Of a stretch of 64,000 nucleotides of DNA, positions 24,166-33,570 are shown one piece after another. The position numbers and the translations under genes are program-made. The notes beneath the pieces were generated by a model. The model saw only the letters and a list, made by a program, of their open reading frames with translations. It was not told where the DNA came from and ran no database searches. Within the stretch, counting starts at the first letter, position 1, and the number at the start of each line of letters is the position of its first letter. The stretch is from Parahaliea mediterranea (GTDB taxonomy: Bacteria > Pseudomonadota > Gammaproteobacteria > Pseudomonadales > Halieaceae), in NCBI RefSeq assembly GCF_003402235.1, contig NZ_QEWO01000001.1, positions 1,116,001-1,180,000 of the forward strand, given 5' to 3'.

Positions 24166-25107
24166 CTAGTTGACGATCACCTCCAGCCGGCGATTCAGGC
24201 GGTGGTCAGCTTCCGGCAGGCGTTCACCGGGGTATTTGGGCCGGGCCTCTCCCGCCCCGGTCACCCGCAGGCGCCCCTGCAGCGATGGGTAGCGGCGCTC
24301 CAGCACTTGCCTGGCCGCGTCGGCGCGCTGCTGCGACAGCGTCAGGTTGTGATCCCAACTGCCGCGCACATCGGTATGGCCCACCAGGGTAAAGGTCTTG
24401 TCGGCATAGTCAGCGCTGGAGAGCACCTTGCCCAGTTCATCGATATTGCCGCCGGTCAGTTCGTCCATCTCCACACTGTCCAGCTTGTAATTGATAGGAA
24501 TGCGGACCGTCGCCTTTTCCTGCTGCTGCGGGCCGTTCTGGCCCTCAATCGCATTCATCGCCAGCAGGCCAAATTGCTGGGTCGCCAGGCTGCGCTTGAT
24601 GGCGTCACTACTGATGGGTGATTCCACCAGGCTCTGGTCCAGCTCCCTTGCGTTCTCGCGCATCCACGAGGGCGGATTGGGGTGGGCCTCAATGGCGCGC
24701 TCCAGCATGGTGAGGGCTTCAAACCGCTGCCCATTGAGCGCCAGCACCTGGCCGTAGCGCGCCATGGACAGGGCGGCCTGGTCCTGGCGGGTAGCGTGCA
24801 GGGTGGCCTGCTCATAGGCAGCCAGGGCATCTTCCAGCCGGCGCTGCTTCTGGTAGGCGGTGCCCAGCAGGTGCCAGGCGGCGTAGGAATCGCAGGCTGT
24901 GATGGACTTTTGCAGCCAGTCGGCTGCTTTGTCGAAGTCCTGGGCAGCACCCGCCTGCTGGGCCAGCCCGTAGTAGCGCTTGCCATCGTCACAGGGAATA
25001 CCGGCCTGACTGGCCAGCGCGGGCTTGCTGAGCGCCAGAAATATCAATGCCAGCGAGAACAGCAGCTGAGGAACAGGGGCCAGGCCCGCCAGATTATGCT
25101 TGTGCAT
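24166..25107 (-). CDS. TPR and OmpA C-terminal domain protein
   Basis: Exported protein of 313 aa, first gene of the TPS/CHAT/kinase operon. A signal peptide (LLFSLALIFLALSKPALA) is followed by TPR-like helices (~35-150) and a peptidoglycan-binding OmpA-like domain (~205-313), with the signature GHTDVRGSWDHNLTLSQQRA and NRRLEVIV at the end. It should therefore hold or sense the cell wall in the periplasm. There is no lipobox cysteine at the cleavage site. I prefer the ATG at 25107, which follows a G run, over the one 24 nt upstream. It may recruit the CHAT protein or the kinase through its TPRs; that is inference. Confidence 0.9.
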   Translation of the reverse strand: MHKHNLAGLAPVPQLLFSLALIFLALSKPALASQAGIPCDDGKRYYGLAQQAGAAQDFDKAADWLQKSITACDSYAAWHLLGTAYQKQRRLEDALAAYEQATLHATRQDQAALSMARYGQVLALNGQRFEALTMLERAIEAHPNPPSWMRENARELDQSLVESPISSDAIKRSLATQQFGLLAMNAIEGQNGPQQQEKATVRIPINYKLDSVEMDELTGGNIDELGKVLSSADYADKTFTLVGHTDVRGSWDHNLTLSQQRADAARQVLERRYPSLQGRLRVTGAGEARPKYPGERLPEADHRLNRRLEVIVN

Positions 25108-25281
25108 GAACAACCCCCGCGGGCGTGACATGCCATTAGCCTAGCTCTAACCACCGGGGAATCCCACAGGGGAAGCGAAAAGTTTGACGCAGTTAACGCT
25201 TTGCGGAATTTTAACCGCTCACACCGGGGCGGCGCGCTTGCCCTTTTCCTGCCGCATCCTGCCGCGCATGAATTTCCATTC

Positions 25282-25293
25282 CCTTTGCAAAGG
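25282..25293. promoter_or_regulatory. Palindromic operator candidate
   Basis: CCTTTGCAAAGG is a perfect 12-bp palindrome about 175 bp upstream of the OmpA-like start. Its size and symmetry suit a dimeric regulator, but no regulator is identified. Confidence 0.35.
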
Positions 25294-25452
25294 AAAACAC
25301 AGGCGCTCCCACAACCGCGATCTCACCAAAGCCTACAAATAAAGCATTGTAGTAACTTTGTAAAAATTACTGTCGCTTACTTTCCAGCAGCCGGGGCACT
25401 GGTGCATCGTGATGACTGGCTGGTCTTCCCCCATGAATCTTCCAGCCATCGG

Positions 25453-25488
25453 GTGCCTGCCCGGTGACCCCGACAACCGGGCAGGCAC
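25453..25488. repeat. 13-bp perfect inverted repeat (hairpin)
   Basis: GTGCCTGCCCGGT (25453-25465) and ACCGGGCAGGCAC (25476-25488) flank a 10-nt loop and are followed by GTTTAAAC, itself a palindrome. It could be a terminator, a leader structure of the rightward gene, or a protein-binding site. No long T run follows it. Confidence 0.6.
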
Positions 25489-25681
25489 GTTTAAACACGA
25501 CAACAAACCCAACCGCTAACAGCGAATGTGAAGGCCCCTATGCGACCCAAGCCAATCGTCACATAGATTCAACCGGTAGCTGACAGGCCCCTGGCCTGTT
25601 ATCGAACCCGCTTTCCATCACCACTTAATTTCGCCTGGGCGACACCGCCAGGCACTCGCACGCCCGGCGCAAGGACACACT

Positions 25682-27379
25682 ATGCAGTACACCCACACCA
25701 GCCTCCCGCTACCACGCTTTGCCAGGGTCTGCACCCTGGTGTTGGGCGTGGCAGGCGCCCTGTTTGGCCAGTCGGCAATGGGCCAGTGCACGGTGGCAGG
25801 CACGGTCGCCACCTGTACCGGCGCACCGGGCAGCGTCAGCTACGACGCCCAGGCACCCGAGATCGTCGACACCCTGGTGCTCAACAGCGTGACAGATACG
25901 GCGAATTTCGGGCTGTTCAACAACGCGGTAGCGGAATCGCACGACCTCGCCATCCAGTTCAATTCCGGCACCATCACGGGCAGCAGTTTTATCTTTCACA
26001 TCCGCAACCGCGGCTACGGCACCACCGATGCCTTTGTTAACGGCACCCTGCAGGGCGGCGGCGTGCGGCACCAGACCAACCTGGCCGACAGCACCGCGCC
26101 CCACAGCATCGTGGTCGGCGCCACCGGCGTTGTAAACAGCAACGCCACAGCGCTGTGGCTGCGGGATGTGTCCGTCGGCCCGAGCACAGTGGATGTGTCG
26201 GGCAACCTGACCGCCGGTGTATCCCGCGCTGTGCACCTGTCCAACAACAATACCGCCGATACCACCCTGACCACCATCAACCTGCGCAGTGGCGCCAGCG
26301 CGCGCGGCGATAACCAGGCGCTGTACCTGGGCAACGAGGGCAGCGGCGACAGTGTGATCAACGTGGACGGCACGGTGATGGGCGGCACTGAATACCCCAG
26401 CAACGACCCCTTCAAGCCCTGGGCCACCGGCGTGCTGCTGGATGCCACCAGCGGCGCGGCCATCCTGAACATCGGCCCCACCGGCGTGGTGGAAAGCCTC
26501 AATGATCTGGCGATTGTGGATATGCGCTCGCGTGCCACGGCCGGGGGCGGGGTCACCACCATCAACAACCAGGGCCGTATCGTCGGCTGGCTGCTGCTGG
26601 GGGATGGCGACGACACCTACGGCAACGCCGATGTGCTGAACAACAGCGGCACCCTGCTGCTGCGGGACTACGCCGACGACGACCTCGACGGCACGCGGGA
26701 TACCCAAAGCGACCCTCAGGTGGACTTTGGCGGCGGTGACGATCGCTTCGTGAACACCGGCAACCTGGTGCTGGCCTCCCTCGATATCGCCCCCTCACCG
26801 GGCATTGAATCGGCCAGTATCGTGGCCCTGGAAGCCTTCGCTGCCGGCGGCGTGATCAGCCTGTTGGACACCGACGGCGGCGGCGCGGCGCCGGTGGCCG
26901 GCGACAACCTGCAGATTTCCGGCACCTTTACCACTGAAGGGGGCTCGCTGCGACTGGATGTGGTAGCAGGTGACGGCAGCAGCGCCAGCGATTTGTTGAC
27001 GTTGGAAGATGTGGCGCAAGGCAGCGGGCCGGTCGACATCAGCATTACCAATGCCGGTGGTGCGGGTGCGCTGACCACGGGCCTTGGCATTCCAGTGGTT
27101 CAGGTCAGTGGCAGCTCGCCGCCCGGCGCCTTTACCATGACGCCCTTTACGGTCAATGGCTTTGAATATTCACTGGTTCAGGCGGATGGCCAGAACTGGT
27201 ATCTGCAGAGCAGGCAGGCACCGGTGGAGCCAGAAGAACCGGAAACTGAAAGCGGAACGCTGGCCAAGCCGGTGCCGGTGATGCCACTGCCCCTCATGGC
27301 CCTGCTGGCGGCCTTGATGGCCGGCCTTGCCAGCCGCTCTACTGCTGCCCGGTCTGCCCGGTCGCGCCAGGCCAAGTAG
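25682..27379 (+). CDS. Autotransporter-passenger-like surface protein with a sorting-type tail
   Basis: Secreted protein of 565 aa. A signal peptide ends near SAMGQ. Residues ~35-500 are beta-helix-like repeats rich in N, G, D, T and V, as in autotransporter passengers, with aspartate-rich turns (DGDDTYGN, GGGDDRFVN). Around 470-525 the sequence (TGLGIPVVQVSGSSP, FEYSLVQADGQNWYLQS) matches the autochaperone junction that normally precedes a beta-barrel. Instead of a barrel it ends with an EPEEPETES linker, PVPVMPLP, a ~15-residue hydrophobic stretch and an Arg/Ser-rich end. This looks like an IPTL-CTERM-type sorting tail. AAGGA lies 9 nt before the ATG. Function is unknown; a cell-surface adhesin is plausible. 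Confidence 0.8.
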   Translation: MQYTHTSLPLPRFARVCTLVLGVAGALFGQSAMGQCTVAGTVATCTGAPGSVSYDAQAPEIVDTLVLNSVTDTANFGLFNNAVAESHDLAIQFNSGTITGSSFIFHIRNRGYGTTDAFVNGTLQGGGVRHQTNLADSTAPHSIVVGATGVVNSNATALWLRDVSVGPSTVDVSGNLTAGVSRAVHLSNNNTADTTLTTINLRSGASARGDNQALYLGNEGSGDSVINVDGTVMGGTEYPSNDPFKPWATGVLLDATSGAAILNIGPTGVVESLNDLAIVDMRSRATAGGGVTTINNQGRIVGWLLLGDGDDTYGNADVLNNSGTLLLRDYADDDLDGTRDTQSDPQVDFGGGDDRFVNTGNLVLASLDIAPSPGIESASIVALEAFAAGGVISLLDTDGGGAAPVAGDNLQISGTFTTEGGSLRLDVVAGDGSSASDLLTLEDVAQGSGPVDISITNAGGAGALTTGLGIPVVQVSGSSPPGAFTMTPFTVNGFEYSLVQADGQNWYLQSRQAPVEPEEPETESGTLAKPVPVMPLPLMALLAALMAGLASRSTAARSARSRQAK

Positions 27380-27443
27380 CGCGCCCGCCGGCACTTGCCG
27401 GCGCCTCACGGCCCGCCAGCGGCGATGGCCCCGAACGGGGTCA

Positions 27444-30400
27444 TCAGCCGTATTCCAGCACCACCTGCTCCACGCCAACCCGGTCCCGCAGGGCCTGCAG
27501 CAATTCATCCGACGGCATGACCTGCCAGACCTCCCCCAGGCGCACCCGGGCACAGTTGCCGGGCTGCAAGTAATGCAGGGCCACTGGGCAGGCACCACGT
27601 CCTGCCTGCTGCAGGGTTTGCGCCAGCCATTCAGTGAAGGCGTCGTTGACCATGTCCTGGCGCAGCTCAATGGTCAGTGACGAGGCATAGGCCTCCCGCG
27701 CCTGCTCCAGGCTGCGCACTGTCTTGGCGCGCATGGCCAGGCCGCCGGAGTAATCGTCGTGGGCCACGCTGCCCTCGGCAATCACAATGCTGTCTTTCAC
27801 CAGCAGGTCGCGGTATTCGGCGTAGGTGTCGGCATACACAGTGACTTCAATACGGGCCGAGCGATCATCCAGTTGCATCACCGCCATGGTATCGCCGCGC
27901 TTGGTTTTCATGGTGCGGGTGGCAACAATCAAGCCCGCCAACACTTGGCTACCCTGCTTGTCGCCGCGCACATCGGCAATGCGGGTGGGGGCGAACTTGC
28001 GCACTTCGGTTTCGTAATCGTCAATAGGGTGGCCGCTGAAGAACAGGCCCAGGGCCTCTTTTTCACGCCCCAGCCGCTCTTTGCCATTCCAGGGGCGGGC
28101 GTTGCGAAAGCCGGCGTACACGTCTTCATCACTGTTGCCCGCCGCCGGCACCACCTCGCCGAACAGGTCGGTCATGCCGCTGTCGCGGTTGCTGGCGCTC
28201 TGCTCCGCCGCCTTCAGGGCATCGTCCACGCTGTCAATCAGCACCCAGCGCTCCACACCGAGGGCGTCGAAGGCGCCGGCATTGATCAGGGCCTCGATGG
28301 CCTTGCGATTCACCTTGCGCGGGTCCGTGCGGGCGCAGAAGTCGAACAGGTCGCTGAAGGCGCCACCCGCTTCCCGTGCCGCGAGGATATTGAGGATCGG
28401 CCCCTCCCCCAGCCCTTTGATGGCGCCAAGGCCGTAGATCACTTCCTGCGCCGGGTTGACGGTGAACATGTACTGGCCGACGTTGACGTCAGGCAGCTTC
28501 ACCGTGAGCCCCATGCGGTTGCACTCTTCATAAAACAGGACAATTTTATCGGTGTTGTCCAGTTCCGAACTCATCACCGCCGCCATGAAGGGCGCCGGGT
28601 AGTGGGCCTTGAGCCAGGCGGTCTGGTAGGACACCAGGGCGTAGGCTGCCGAGTGGGACTTGTTGAAACCGTAGCCGGCGAATTTCTCCACCAGGTCGAA
28701 GATTTTCATCGCCAGGTCGCCATCGACGCCCTTGGCCTTGGCACCCTCCTCGAAGATGCTGCGCTGCTTGGCCATCTCCTCGGGCTTTTTCTTGCCCATG
28801 GCCCGGCGCAGCATGTCGGCGCCACCCAGGGTGTAACCCGCCAGTTCCTGGGCGATCTGCATCACCTGCTCCTGATACAGGATGATGCCGTAGGTGGGCT
28901 GCAGGATGGGCTGGAGCCACTCGTGCTGGTACTGGGCATCCGGGTAGGAGATGGCCTCGCGGCCGTGCTTGCGGTTGATGAAGTTGTCCACCATCCCCGA
29001 CTGCAGCGGCCCGGGGCGGAACAGGGCCACCAGGGCGACAATGTCCTCGAAGCAGTCGGGCTGCAGGCGCTTGATCAGGTCTTTCATGCCGCGGGATTCA
29101 AGCTGGAACACGGCGGTGGTCTCCGCCGACTGCAGCAGGTCAAAGCTGGGCTTGTCGTCCAGCGGAATCTGCATGATGTCCAGCGGATCCTCACCGGCGG
29201 CGGCGCGCACCTCGTCGATCATCTTCACCGCCCAGTGAATGATGGTCAGGGTGCGCAGGCCCAGGAAGTCGAACTTCACCAGGCCGGCGTCTTCCACGTC
29301 GCCTTTGTCGTACTGGGTCACCAGGCCGGAGCCGGTCTCGTCGCAGTACAGGGGCGAGAAGTCGGTGAGCTTCGACGGCGCGATCACCACGCCCCCGGCG
29401 TGCTTGCCGACGTTGCGGGTAATACCTTCCAGCTGGACTGCCATGTCCCAGATTTCCTGGGCCTGGGTGTCCTCCTGCAGGAAGTCCCGCAGCACCTCCT
29501 CCTGCTCGATGGCCTTGGAGAGGGTCATGCCCACCTCGAAGGGAATCATCTTCGACAGCTTGTCACCCAGGCCATAGGATTTGCCCTGGGCCCGGGCCAC
29601 GTCGCGCACCACGGCCTTGGCGGCCATGGTGCCGAAGGTGATGATCTGCGATACGGCGTCGCGACCGTAGGTGTCGGCCACGTACTCGATCACCTTGTCG
29701 CGCTTCTCCATGCAGAAGTCGACGTCGAAGTCGGGCATCGACACCCGCTCGGGGTTCAGGAAGCGCTCGAACAGCAGGTCGTATTCCAGCGGGTCGAGAT
29801 CAGTAATCTCCAGGGCGTAGGCCACCAGCGAGCCGGCGCCCGAGCCCCGCCCCGGCCCCACCGGAATGTCGTGCTGCTTGGCCCAGCGGATAAAGTCCAT
29901 CACGATCAGGAAGTAACCCGGGAAGCCCATCTGGATGATGGTGTCCAGCTCAAAGTCCAAGCGCTCGCGGTAGGTTTTCTGGGTCGCCGCGAAATCCGGC
30001 GCCGCCGTATCGAACAACACCGCGAGTCGTGCATCCAGACCTTCGTGGGACAACTGGCGGAAGTACTCATCCATGGTCAGCCCCTCCGGCACCGGGTAAT
30101 CCGGCAGGTAGGGCTTGCCCAGCTCCAGGGTGACACTGCAGCGCCGGGCGATCGCCACCGAATTGGCCAGCGCCTCGGGGATGTCGGCAAACAGCTCGGC
30201 CATCTCCTCCGGCGAGCGCAGGTACTGCTGCTCGGTGTAGTTGCGCGGGCGCCGCGGGTCGTCCAGGGTGCGCCCCTCGCGGATGCACACCCGCGCCTCG
30301 TGGGCCTCAAACTCTTCGGTGTCCAGAAAGCGCACGTCGTTGGTGGCCACCACCGGGAGTTCCAGCGTTTGTGCCAGCGCCACCGCCCCGTGCAGGGCCG

Positions 30401-30932
30401 TCTCGTCGCCGGCGCGGCCGGTGCGGTGCAGCTCCAGGTAAAAGCGCCCGGGGTAGGTCTGCATCCAGAAGCGCGCCCGCTGCTCGGCCAACTCCGGCTT
30501 GCCGCCGACAATCGCCTGCCCCACGTCACCGGCGGCGCCACCTGACAGGGCCAGCACGCCCTCGGCCTTCTGCTGCAGCCATTCGCGTTTCACATAGGGG
30601 TGGCCGAGATACTGCCCTTCCAGGTAGGCCAGGGAGATCAGCTCGGTGAGGTTGCGATAGCCGGTATCGTTCATCGCGAACAGGCTGATGACCACACTGC
30701 GCTCGTCTTCCTCGCTGTCGCGAATGTGCAGATCCACGCCAAACACCGGCTTGACGCCGGCGCCGAAGGCGGCCTTGTGCACTTTAATCAACGCATAGAA
30801 ATTGGCCACGTCGGTGATGCCCACCGCAGGCATGCCGAGTTCGGCGCAGCGGTTGATGAGGGGCTTGACGCGGACGAGGCCGTCGACGAGGGAGTATTCG
30901 GTGTGGACGCGGAGATGGACGAATTCGGTCAT
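27444..30932 (-). CDS. dnaE: DNA polymerase III alpha subunit
   Basis: Replicative polymerase subunit of 1162 aa, matching the ~1160 aa of gammaproteobacterial DnaE. The N-terminal PHP domain begins FVHLRVHTEYSLVDG. The palm holds PDFDVDFC near residue 400 with two catalytic aspartates, followed by finger-domain sequence with GPGRGSGAGSLVAY just before it. The C-terminal part contains the helix-hairpin-helix region and the OB fold (VLAGLIVATRTMKTKRGDTMAVMQLDD). It is the last gene of the lpx/rnhB block. The ATG is preceded by a C-rich stretch with no Shine-Dalgarno. Two GC hairpins without T runs lie in the 64-bp gap to the converging gene. Confidence 0.98.
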   Translation of the reverse strand: MTEFVHLRVHTEYSLVDGLVRVKPLINRCAELGMPAVGITDVANFYALIKVHKAAFGAGVKPVFGVDLHIRDSEEDERSVVISLFAMNDTGYRNLTELISLAYLEGQYLGHPYVKREWLQQKAEGVLALSGGAAGDVGQAIVGGKPELAEQRARFWMQTYPGRFYLELHRTGRAGDETALHGAVALAQTLELPVVATNDVRFLDTEEFEAHEARVCIREGRTLDDPRRPRNYTEQQYLRSPEEMAELFADIPEALANSVAIARRCSVTLELGKPYLPDYPVPEGLTMDEYFRQLSHEGLDARLAVLFDTAAPDFAATQKTYRERLDFELDTIIQMGFPGYFLIVMDFIRWAKQHDIPVGPGRGSGAGSLVAYALEITDLDPLEYDLLFERFLNPERVSMPDFDVDFCMEKRDKVIEYVADTYGRDAVSQIITFGTMAAKAVVRDVARAQGKSYGLGDKLSKMIPFEVGMTLSKAIEQEEVLRDFLQEDTQAQEIWDMAVQLEGITRNVGKHAGGVVIAPSKLTDFSPLYCDETGSGLVTQYDKGDVEDAGLVKFDFLGLRTLTIIHWAVKMIDEVRAAAGEDPLDIMQIPLDDKPSFDLLQSAETTAVFQLESRGMKDLIKRLQPDCFEDIVALVALFRPGPLQSGMVDNFINRKHGREAISYPDAQYQHEWLQPILQPTYGIILYQEQVMQIAQELAGYTLGGADMLRRAMGKKKPEEMAKQRSIFEEGAKAKGVDGDLAMKIFDLVEKFAGYGFNKSHSAAYALVSYQTAWLKAHYPAPFMAAVMSSELDNTDKIVLFYEECNRMGLTVKLPDVNVGQYMFTVNPAQEVIYGLGAIKGLGEGPILNILAAREAGGAFSDLFDFCARTDPRKVNRKAIEALINAGAFDALGVERWVLIDSVDDALKAAEQSASNRDSGMTDLFGEVVPAAGNSDEDVYAGFRNARPWNGKERLGREKEALGLFFSGHPIDDYETEVRKFAPTRIADVRGDKQGSQVLAGLIVATRTMKTKRGDTMAVMQLDDRSARIEVTVYADTYAEYRDLLVKDSIVIAEGSVAHDDYSGGLAMRAKTVRSLEQAREAYASSLTIELRQDMVNDAFTEWLAQTLQQAGRGACPVALHYLQPGNCARVRLGEVWQVMPSDELLQALRDRVGVEQVVLEYG

Positions 30933-31010
30933 GGGGGGAGTTTAACGCCGGCGCTGGAGTGTGGCCACTGAGCGGCCGGATTATTGCGCGGCGGGGCCGC
31001 CGATGGCGAC

Positions 31011-31610
31011 TTACGGCCCCGCCAGCAAGGCCCGCACCGGGGCAAAACTGCGCCGGTGCACGGGCGTTACGCCCAGTTCCCGCAGCGCCGCCAGGTGTTT
31101 TGCCGTGGGGTAGCCCTTATGGCTGGCGAAACCGTAGCCGGGGTACTGCGCCTCCAGCGCCACCAGTTCGCTATCGCGCTGCACCTTGGCCAGGATCGAC
31201 GCGGCAGCAATAGCCGCCACCCGGTCGTCGCCCTTCACCACCGGCTCGGAGGGATAGTCCCAGCGCGGCAGCCGGTTGCCGTCCACCAGCACATAGCCCG
31301 GCTGCACGGCCAGGCCGGCCACCGCCCGCTGCATGGCCAGCAGCGAGGCGTGGAGGATGTTCAGCTCGTCGATCTCGGCGACGCTGGCCCGCGCCACACA
31401 CCAGGCCAGGGAATGTTCGCGGATCAGTTCGGCCAGGGCCTCGCGGCGGGCCTCGCTGAGTTTCTTGGAATCGCGCAACCCGGCAATGGGCCGCTCAGGG
31501 TCGAGAATAACGGCGGCGGCAACCACGTCACCGGCCAGCGGCCCCCGGCCCACCTCGTCGACGCCGGCCAGGCCAGGGCCGTCGTAGTCGACCCGGAACA
31601 GATCATCCAC
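31011..31610 (-). CDS. rnhB: Ribonuclease HII
   Basis: Endonuclease that removes ribonucleotides and RNA primers from DNA-RNA hybrids, 199 aa. The family signature [14 protein letters not shown] gives catalytic Asp18 and Glu19. DSKKLS, VLVDGN and the late-domain [15 protein letters not shown] follow. I chose the GTG at 31610 (MDDLFRVDY), behind a GGGGGG stretch. It overlaps the lpxB stop by 8 nt and gives the normal family length, whereas the open frame runs further upstream without homology. The lpxB-rnhB-dnaE order is standard in gammaproteobacteria. Confidence 0.95.
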   Translation of the reverse strand: MDDLFRVDYDGPGLAGVDEVGRGPLAGDVVAAAVILDPERPIAGLRDSKKLSEARREALAELIREHSLAWCVARASVAEIDELNILHASLLAMQRAVAGLAVQPGYVLVDGNRLPRWDYPSEPVVKGDDRVAAIAAASILAKVQRDSELVALEAQYPGYGFASHKGYPTAKHLAALRELGVTPVHRRSFAPVRALLAGP

Positions 31611-32781
31611 GGCCTTTGCCCCCCGGTGCGCTCGCCGCGGCAGGGCCGGCCTTGTCGCGAATGGTCGCCAGCAGGGCCTCGGCGGCCTGCCCGGCAAAAC
31701 CCAGCGCCAGCTCCCGGTGAATGGCATCGAAGGCCTCGCGCTGCTCGGCGGCCGCCCCCTGCCCCGCCAGCAGCGGCTCGATGGCCTCCACCATGGCCTG
31801 GGCGGTGGCGTCGTCCTGAATCAGCTCCGGCACCAGGGCCCGGCCTGCGAGAATGTTGGGCAGCGCCGCAAAAGGGGTTTTTACCAGGCGCCGGACCAGC
31901 GCCCAGGACAGTGGCGCCATGCGATAGGCCACCACCATTGGCCGCTTCAGCAGGGTGGCTTCCAAGGTGGCGGTGCCGGAGGCGAGCAGCACCGCATCGG
32001 CCGCCGCCATCACTTCGCGCGAGCGCCCGCTGACCAGCGTCAAGGGCAGGCCCGGATAGGCCGCCAGCAGCTCGCGCACCTGCGCCTCGCGCTCGCGATT
32101 GGCGCCAGGCAGCACAAAGCGCAAATCCGGGTGCAGCAGCGAGAGCTGCGAGGCCGCCTGCAGGAACAGGGGCGCCAGCAGGCCCACCTCGCCGCCACGG
32201 GAGCCCGGCAACAGGGCCAGCAGCCGCCCCTGCTGCGCAAGGCCCAGGGCAGCGCGGGCGGCTGCGCGATCCACCTCGGGTGGAATTTCATCGGCCAGCG
32301 GGTGGCCAACAAAACTGGCGGCCACGCCGTGGCCGGCATAAATGGGCAGCTCAAAGGGAAACAGGCACAGCATGCGATCCACCGCCCGGGCGATACCCTT
32401 CAGGCGCCCCGCGCGCCAGGCCCACACCGTGGGGCTTACCAGGTGGGCGGTGGTCACCCCCGCCCGGCGCAGTTTGCGTTCCAGGTGGAGGTTGAAGTCG
32501 GGGGAATCGATGCCAAGGAACAAATCCGGCGGGTTGTCGCGGAAGTGGCGGTAGACGGTGCCGCGAATGCGCAGCAGTTCCGGCAGGCGCTTGAGGGGTT
32601 CCACAAACCCCATCACCGACAGGCGCTCCATGGGAAAGAGGCTGTCCAGGCCCTGCTCCGCCATCAGCGGGCCACCGATGCCCTCCACCACCAGATTCGG
32701 GTGGCGTTCACGCAGCGCGGCAATAAGCCGGGAGCCGAGGATGTCGCCGGAGGCCTCCCCGGCCAGGATGCCGATGCGCAT
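31603..32781 (-). CDS. lpxB: Lipid-A-disaccharide synthase
   Basis: Peripheral membrane GT-B glycosyltransferase (GT19), 392 aa, joining UDP-2,3-diacylglucosamine and lipid X to form the lipid A disaccharide. The N-terminal [18 protein letters not shown] is the family hallmark. [17 protein letters not shown] and [10 protein letters not shown] follow, and [18 protein letters not shown] marks the nucleotide-sugar site. A hydrophobic patch near the N-terminal domain fits membrane association. It is 10 nt downstream of lpxA and overlaps rnhB. Confidence 0.97.
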   Translation of the reverse strand: MRIGILAGEASGDILGSRLIAALRERHPNLVVEGIGGPLMAEQGLDSLFPMERLSVMGFVEPLKRLPELLRIRGTVYRHFRDNPPDLFLGIDSPDFNLHLERKLRRAGVTTAHLVSPTVWAWRAGRLKGIARAVDRMLCLFPFELPIYAGHGVAASFVGHPLADEIPPEVDRAAARAALGLAQQGRLLALLPGSRGGEVGLLAPLFLQAASQLSLLHPDLRFVLPGANREREAQVRELLAAYPGLPLTLVSGRSREVMAAADAVLLASGTATLEATLLKRPMVVAYRMAPLSWALVRRLVKTPFAALPNILAGRALVPELIQDDATAQAMVEAIEPLLAGQGAAAEQREAFDAIHRELALGFAGQAAEALLATIRDKAGPAAASAPGGKGRG

Positions 32782-32791
32782 CAGCGGCTCG

Positions 32792-33562
32792 CTAGCGGAC
32801 GATACCGCGCTCCGAGGCGCGTACGGAGTCGATCAGCATCTGCACTTCCGGCGTTTCCCGCAGCATCGTTTCCAGGCGCTGCAGGGCCAGTTCCAGGGTC
32901 AGGCCCTGGCGATAGAGGATCTTGAAGGCGCGCCGCAACTGGCTGATGGTTTCGTTGGAAAAACCGCGCCGGCGCAGGCCCTCGACATTGATGGTCTTGG
33001 CCTCGGCGGGCTGGCCGCTGACGGTGACAAAGGCCGGCACGTCCTTGCCGATGCCGGTGGCCATGCCACTGAAGCTGTGAGCGCCGATCTTGCAGAACTG
33101 GTGCACCAGCGTGTAGCCGGACAGAATCGCCCAGTCACCCACATGCACATGCCCGGCCAGGGCGGCGTTGTTGACCATGATGATGTGGTCGCCCAGCACG
33201 CAATCGTGGCCGATGTGTACATAGGCCATGATGAGGTTGTGACTGCCGATGGTGGTTTCGGAGCGGTCCTGCACGGTGCCGCGGTGAATAGTCACATTCT
33301 CGCGGATCACGTTGTGGTCGCCAATCACCAGCCGCGTGGGCTCGTCGCGGTACTTGAGGTCCGGCGTCGCCTCGCCCACGGTGGAAAACTGGTAGATGTG
33401 GTTGTGCTCGCCAATCGTCGTTGGCCCCTTGATCACCACATGGCTCTCCACGATGGTGCCGGGGCCAATTTCCACCCCCGGGCCGATATAGCTCCACGGG
33501 CCGACGCGAACGTCCGCCGCCAGTTTCGCACCGGGATCGACAATGGCCTGCTCGTGAATCAT
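32792..33562 (-). CDS. lpxA: UDP-N-acetylglucosamine O-acyltransferase, predicted C10-selective
   Basis: First enzyme of lipid A synthesis, 256 aa, transferring a 3-hydroxyacyl chain from ACP to UDP-GlcNAc. It is a left-handed beta-helix of hexapeptide repeats with a helical C-terminus ending RASERGIVR. Catalytic His119 lies in VHIGHDC, corresponding to E. coli His125. The position aligned with E. coli Gly173, the acyl-length ruler, is Met167 (AHSFSGMATG). Pseudomonas aeruginosa LpxA also has Met here and uses C10 chains, so 3-hydroxydecanoyl preference is predicted. It sits between fabZ and lpxB in the usual order, 8 nt after fabZ. Confidence 0.97.
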   Translation of the reverse strand: MIHEQAIVDPGAKLAADVRVGPWSYIGPGVEIGPGTIVESHVVIKGPTTIGEHNHIYQFSTVGEATPDLKYRDEPTRLVIGDHNVIRENVTIHRGTVQDRSETTIGSHNLIMAYVHIGHDCVLGDHIIMVNNAALAGHVHVGDWAILSGYTLVHQFCKIGAHSFSGMATGIGKDVPAFVTVSGQPAEAKTINVEGLRRRGFSNETISQLRRAFKILYRQGLTLELALQRLETMLRETPEVQMLIDSVRASERGIVR

Positions 33563-33570
33563 GGCGTGGC

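Larger units (their letters stand above)
25108..25681. other. Divergent intergenic region upstream of the TPS/kinase operon
   Basis: This 574-bp, comparatively AT-rich gap has no convincing gene. It must hold the promoters of the operon to the left and the passenger-like gene to the right, but I found no clear sigma70 or sigma54 promoter. Three inverted repeats stand out: a perfect 12-bp palindrome at 25282-25293, a 13-bp inverted repeat at 25453-25488, and a 7-bp stem at 25583-25599. Confidence 0.6.

Noticed and set aside
27759-30545. A 928-codon open frame on the plus strand opposite dnaE, and a 655-codon one opposite fadE (4317-6284)
   Set aside because: Both read as low-complexity Gly/His/Gln-rich sequence with no domain, and the opposite strand carries clearly conserved genes. 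They are GC-driven shadows.
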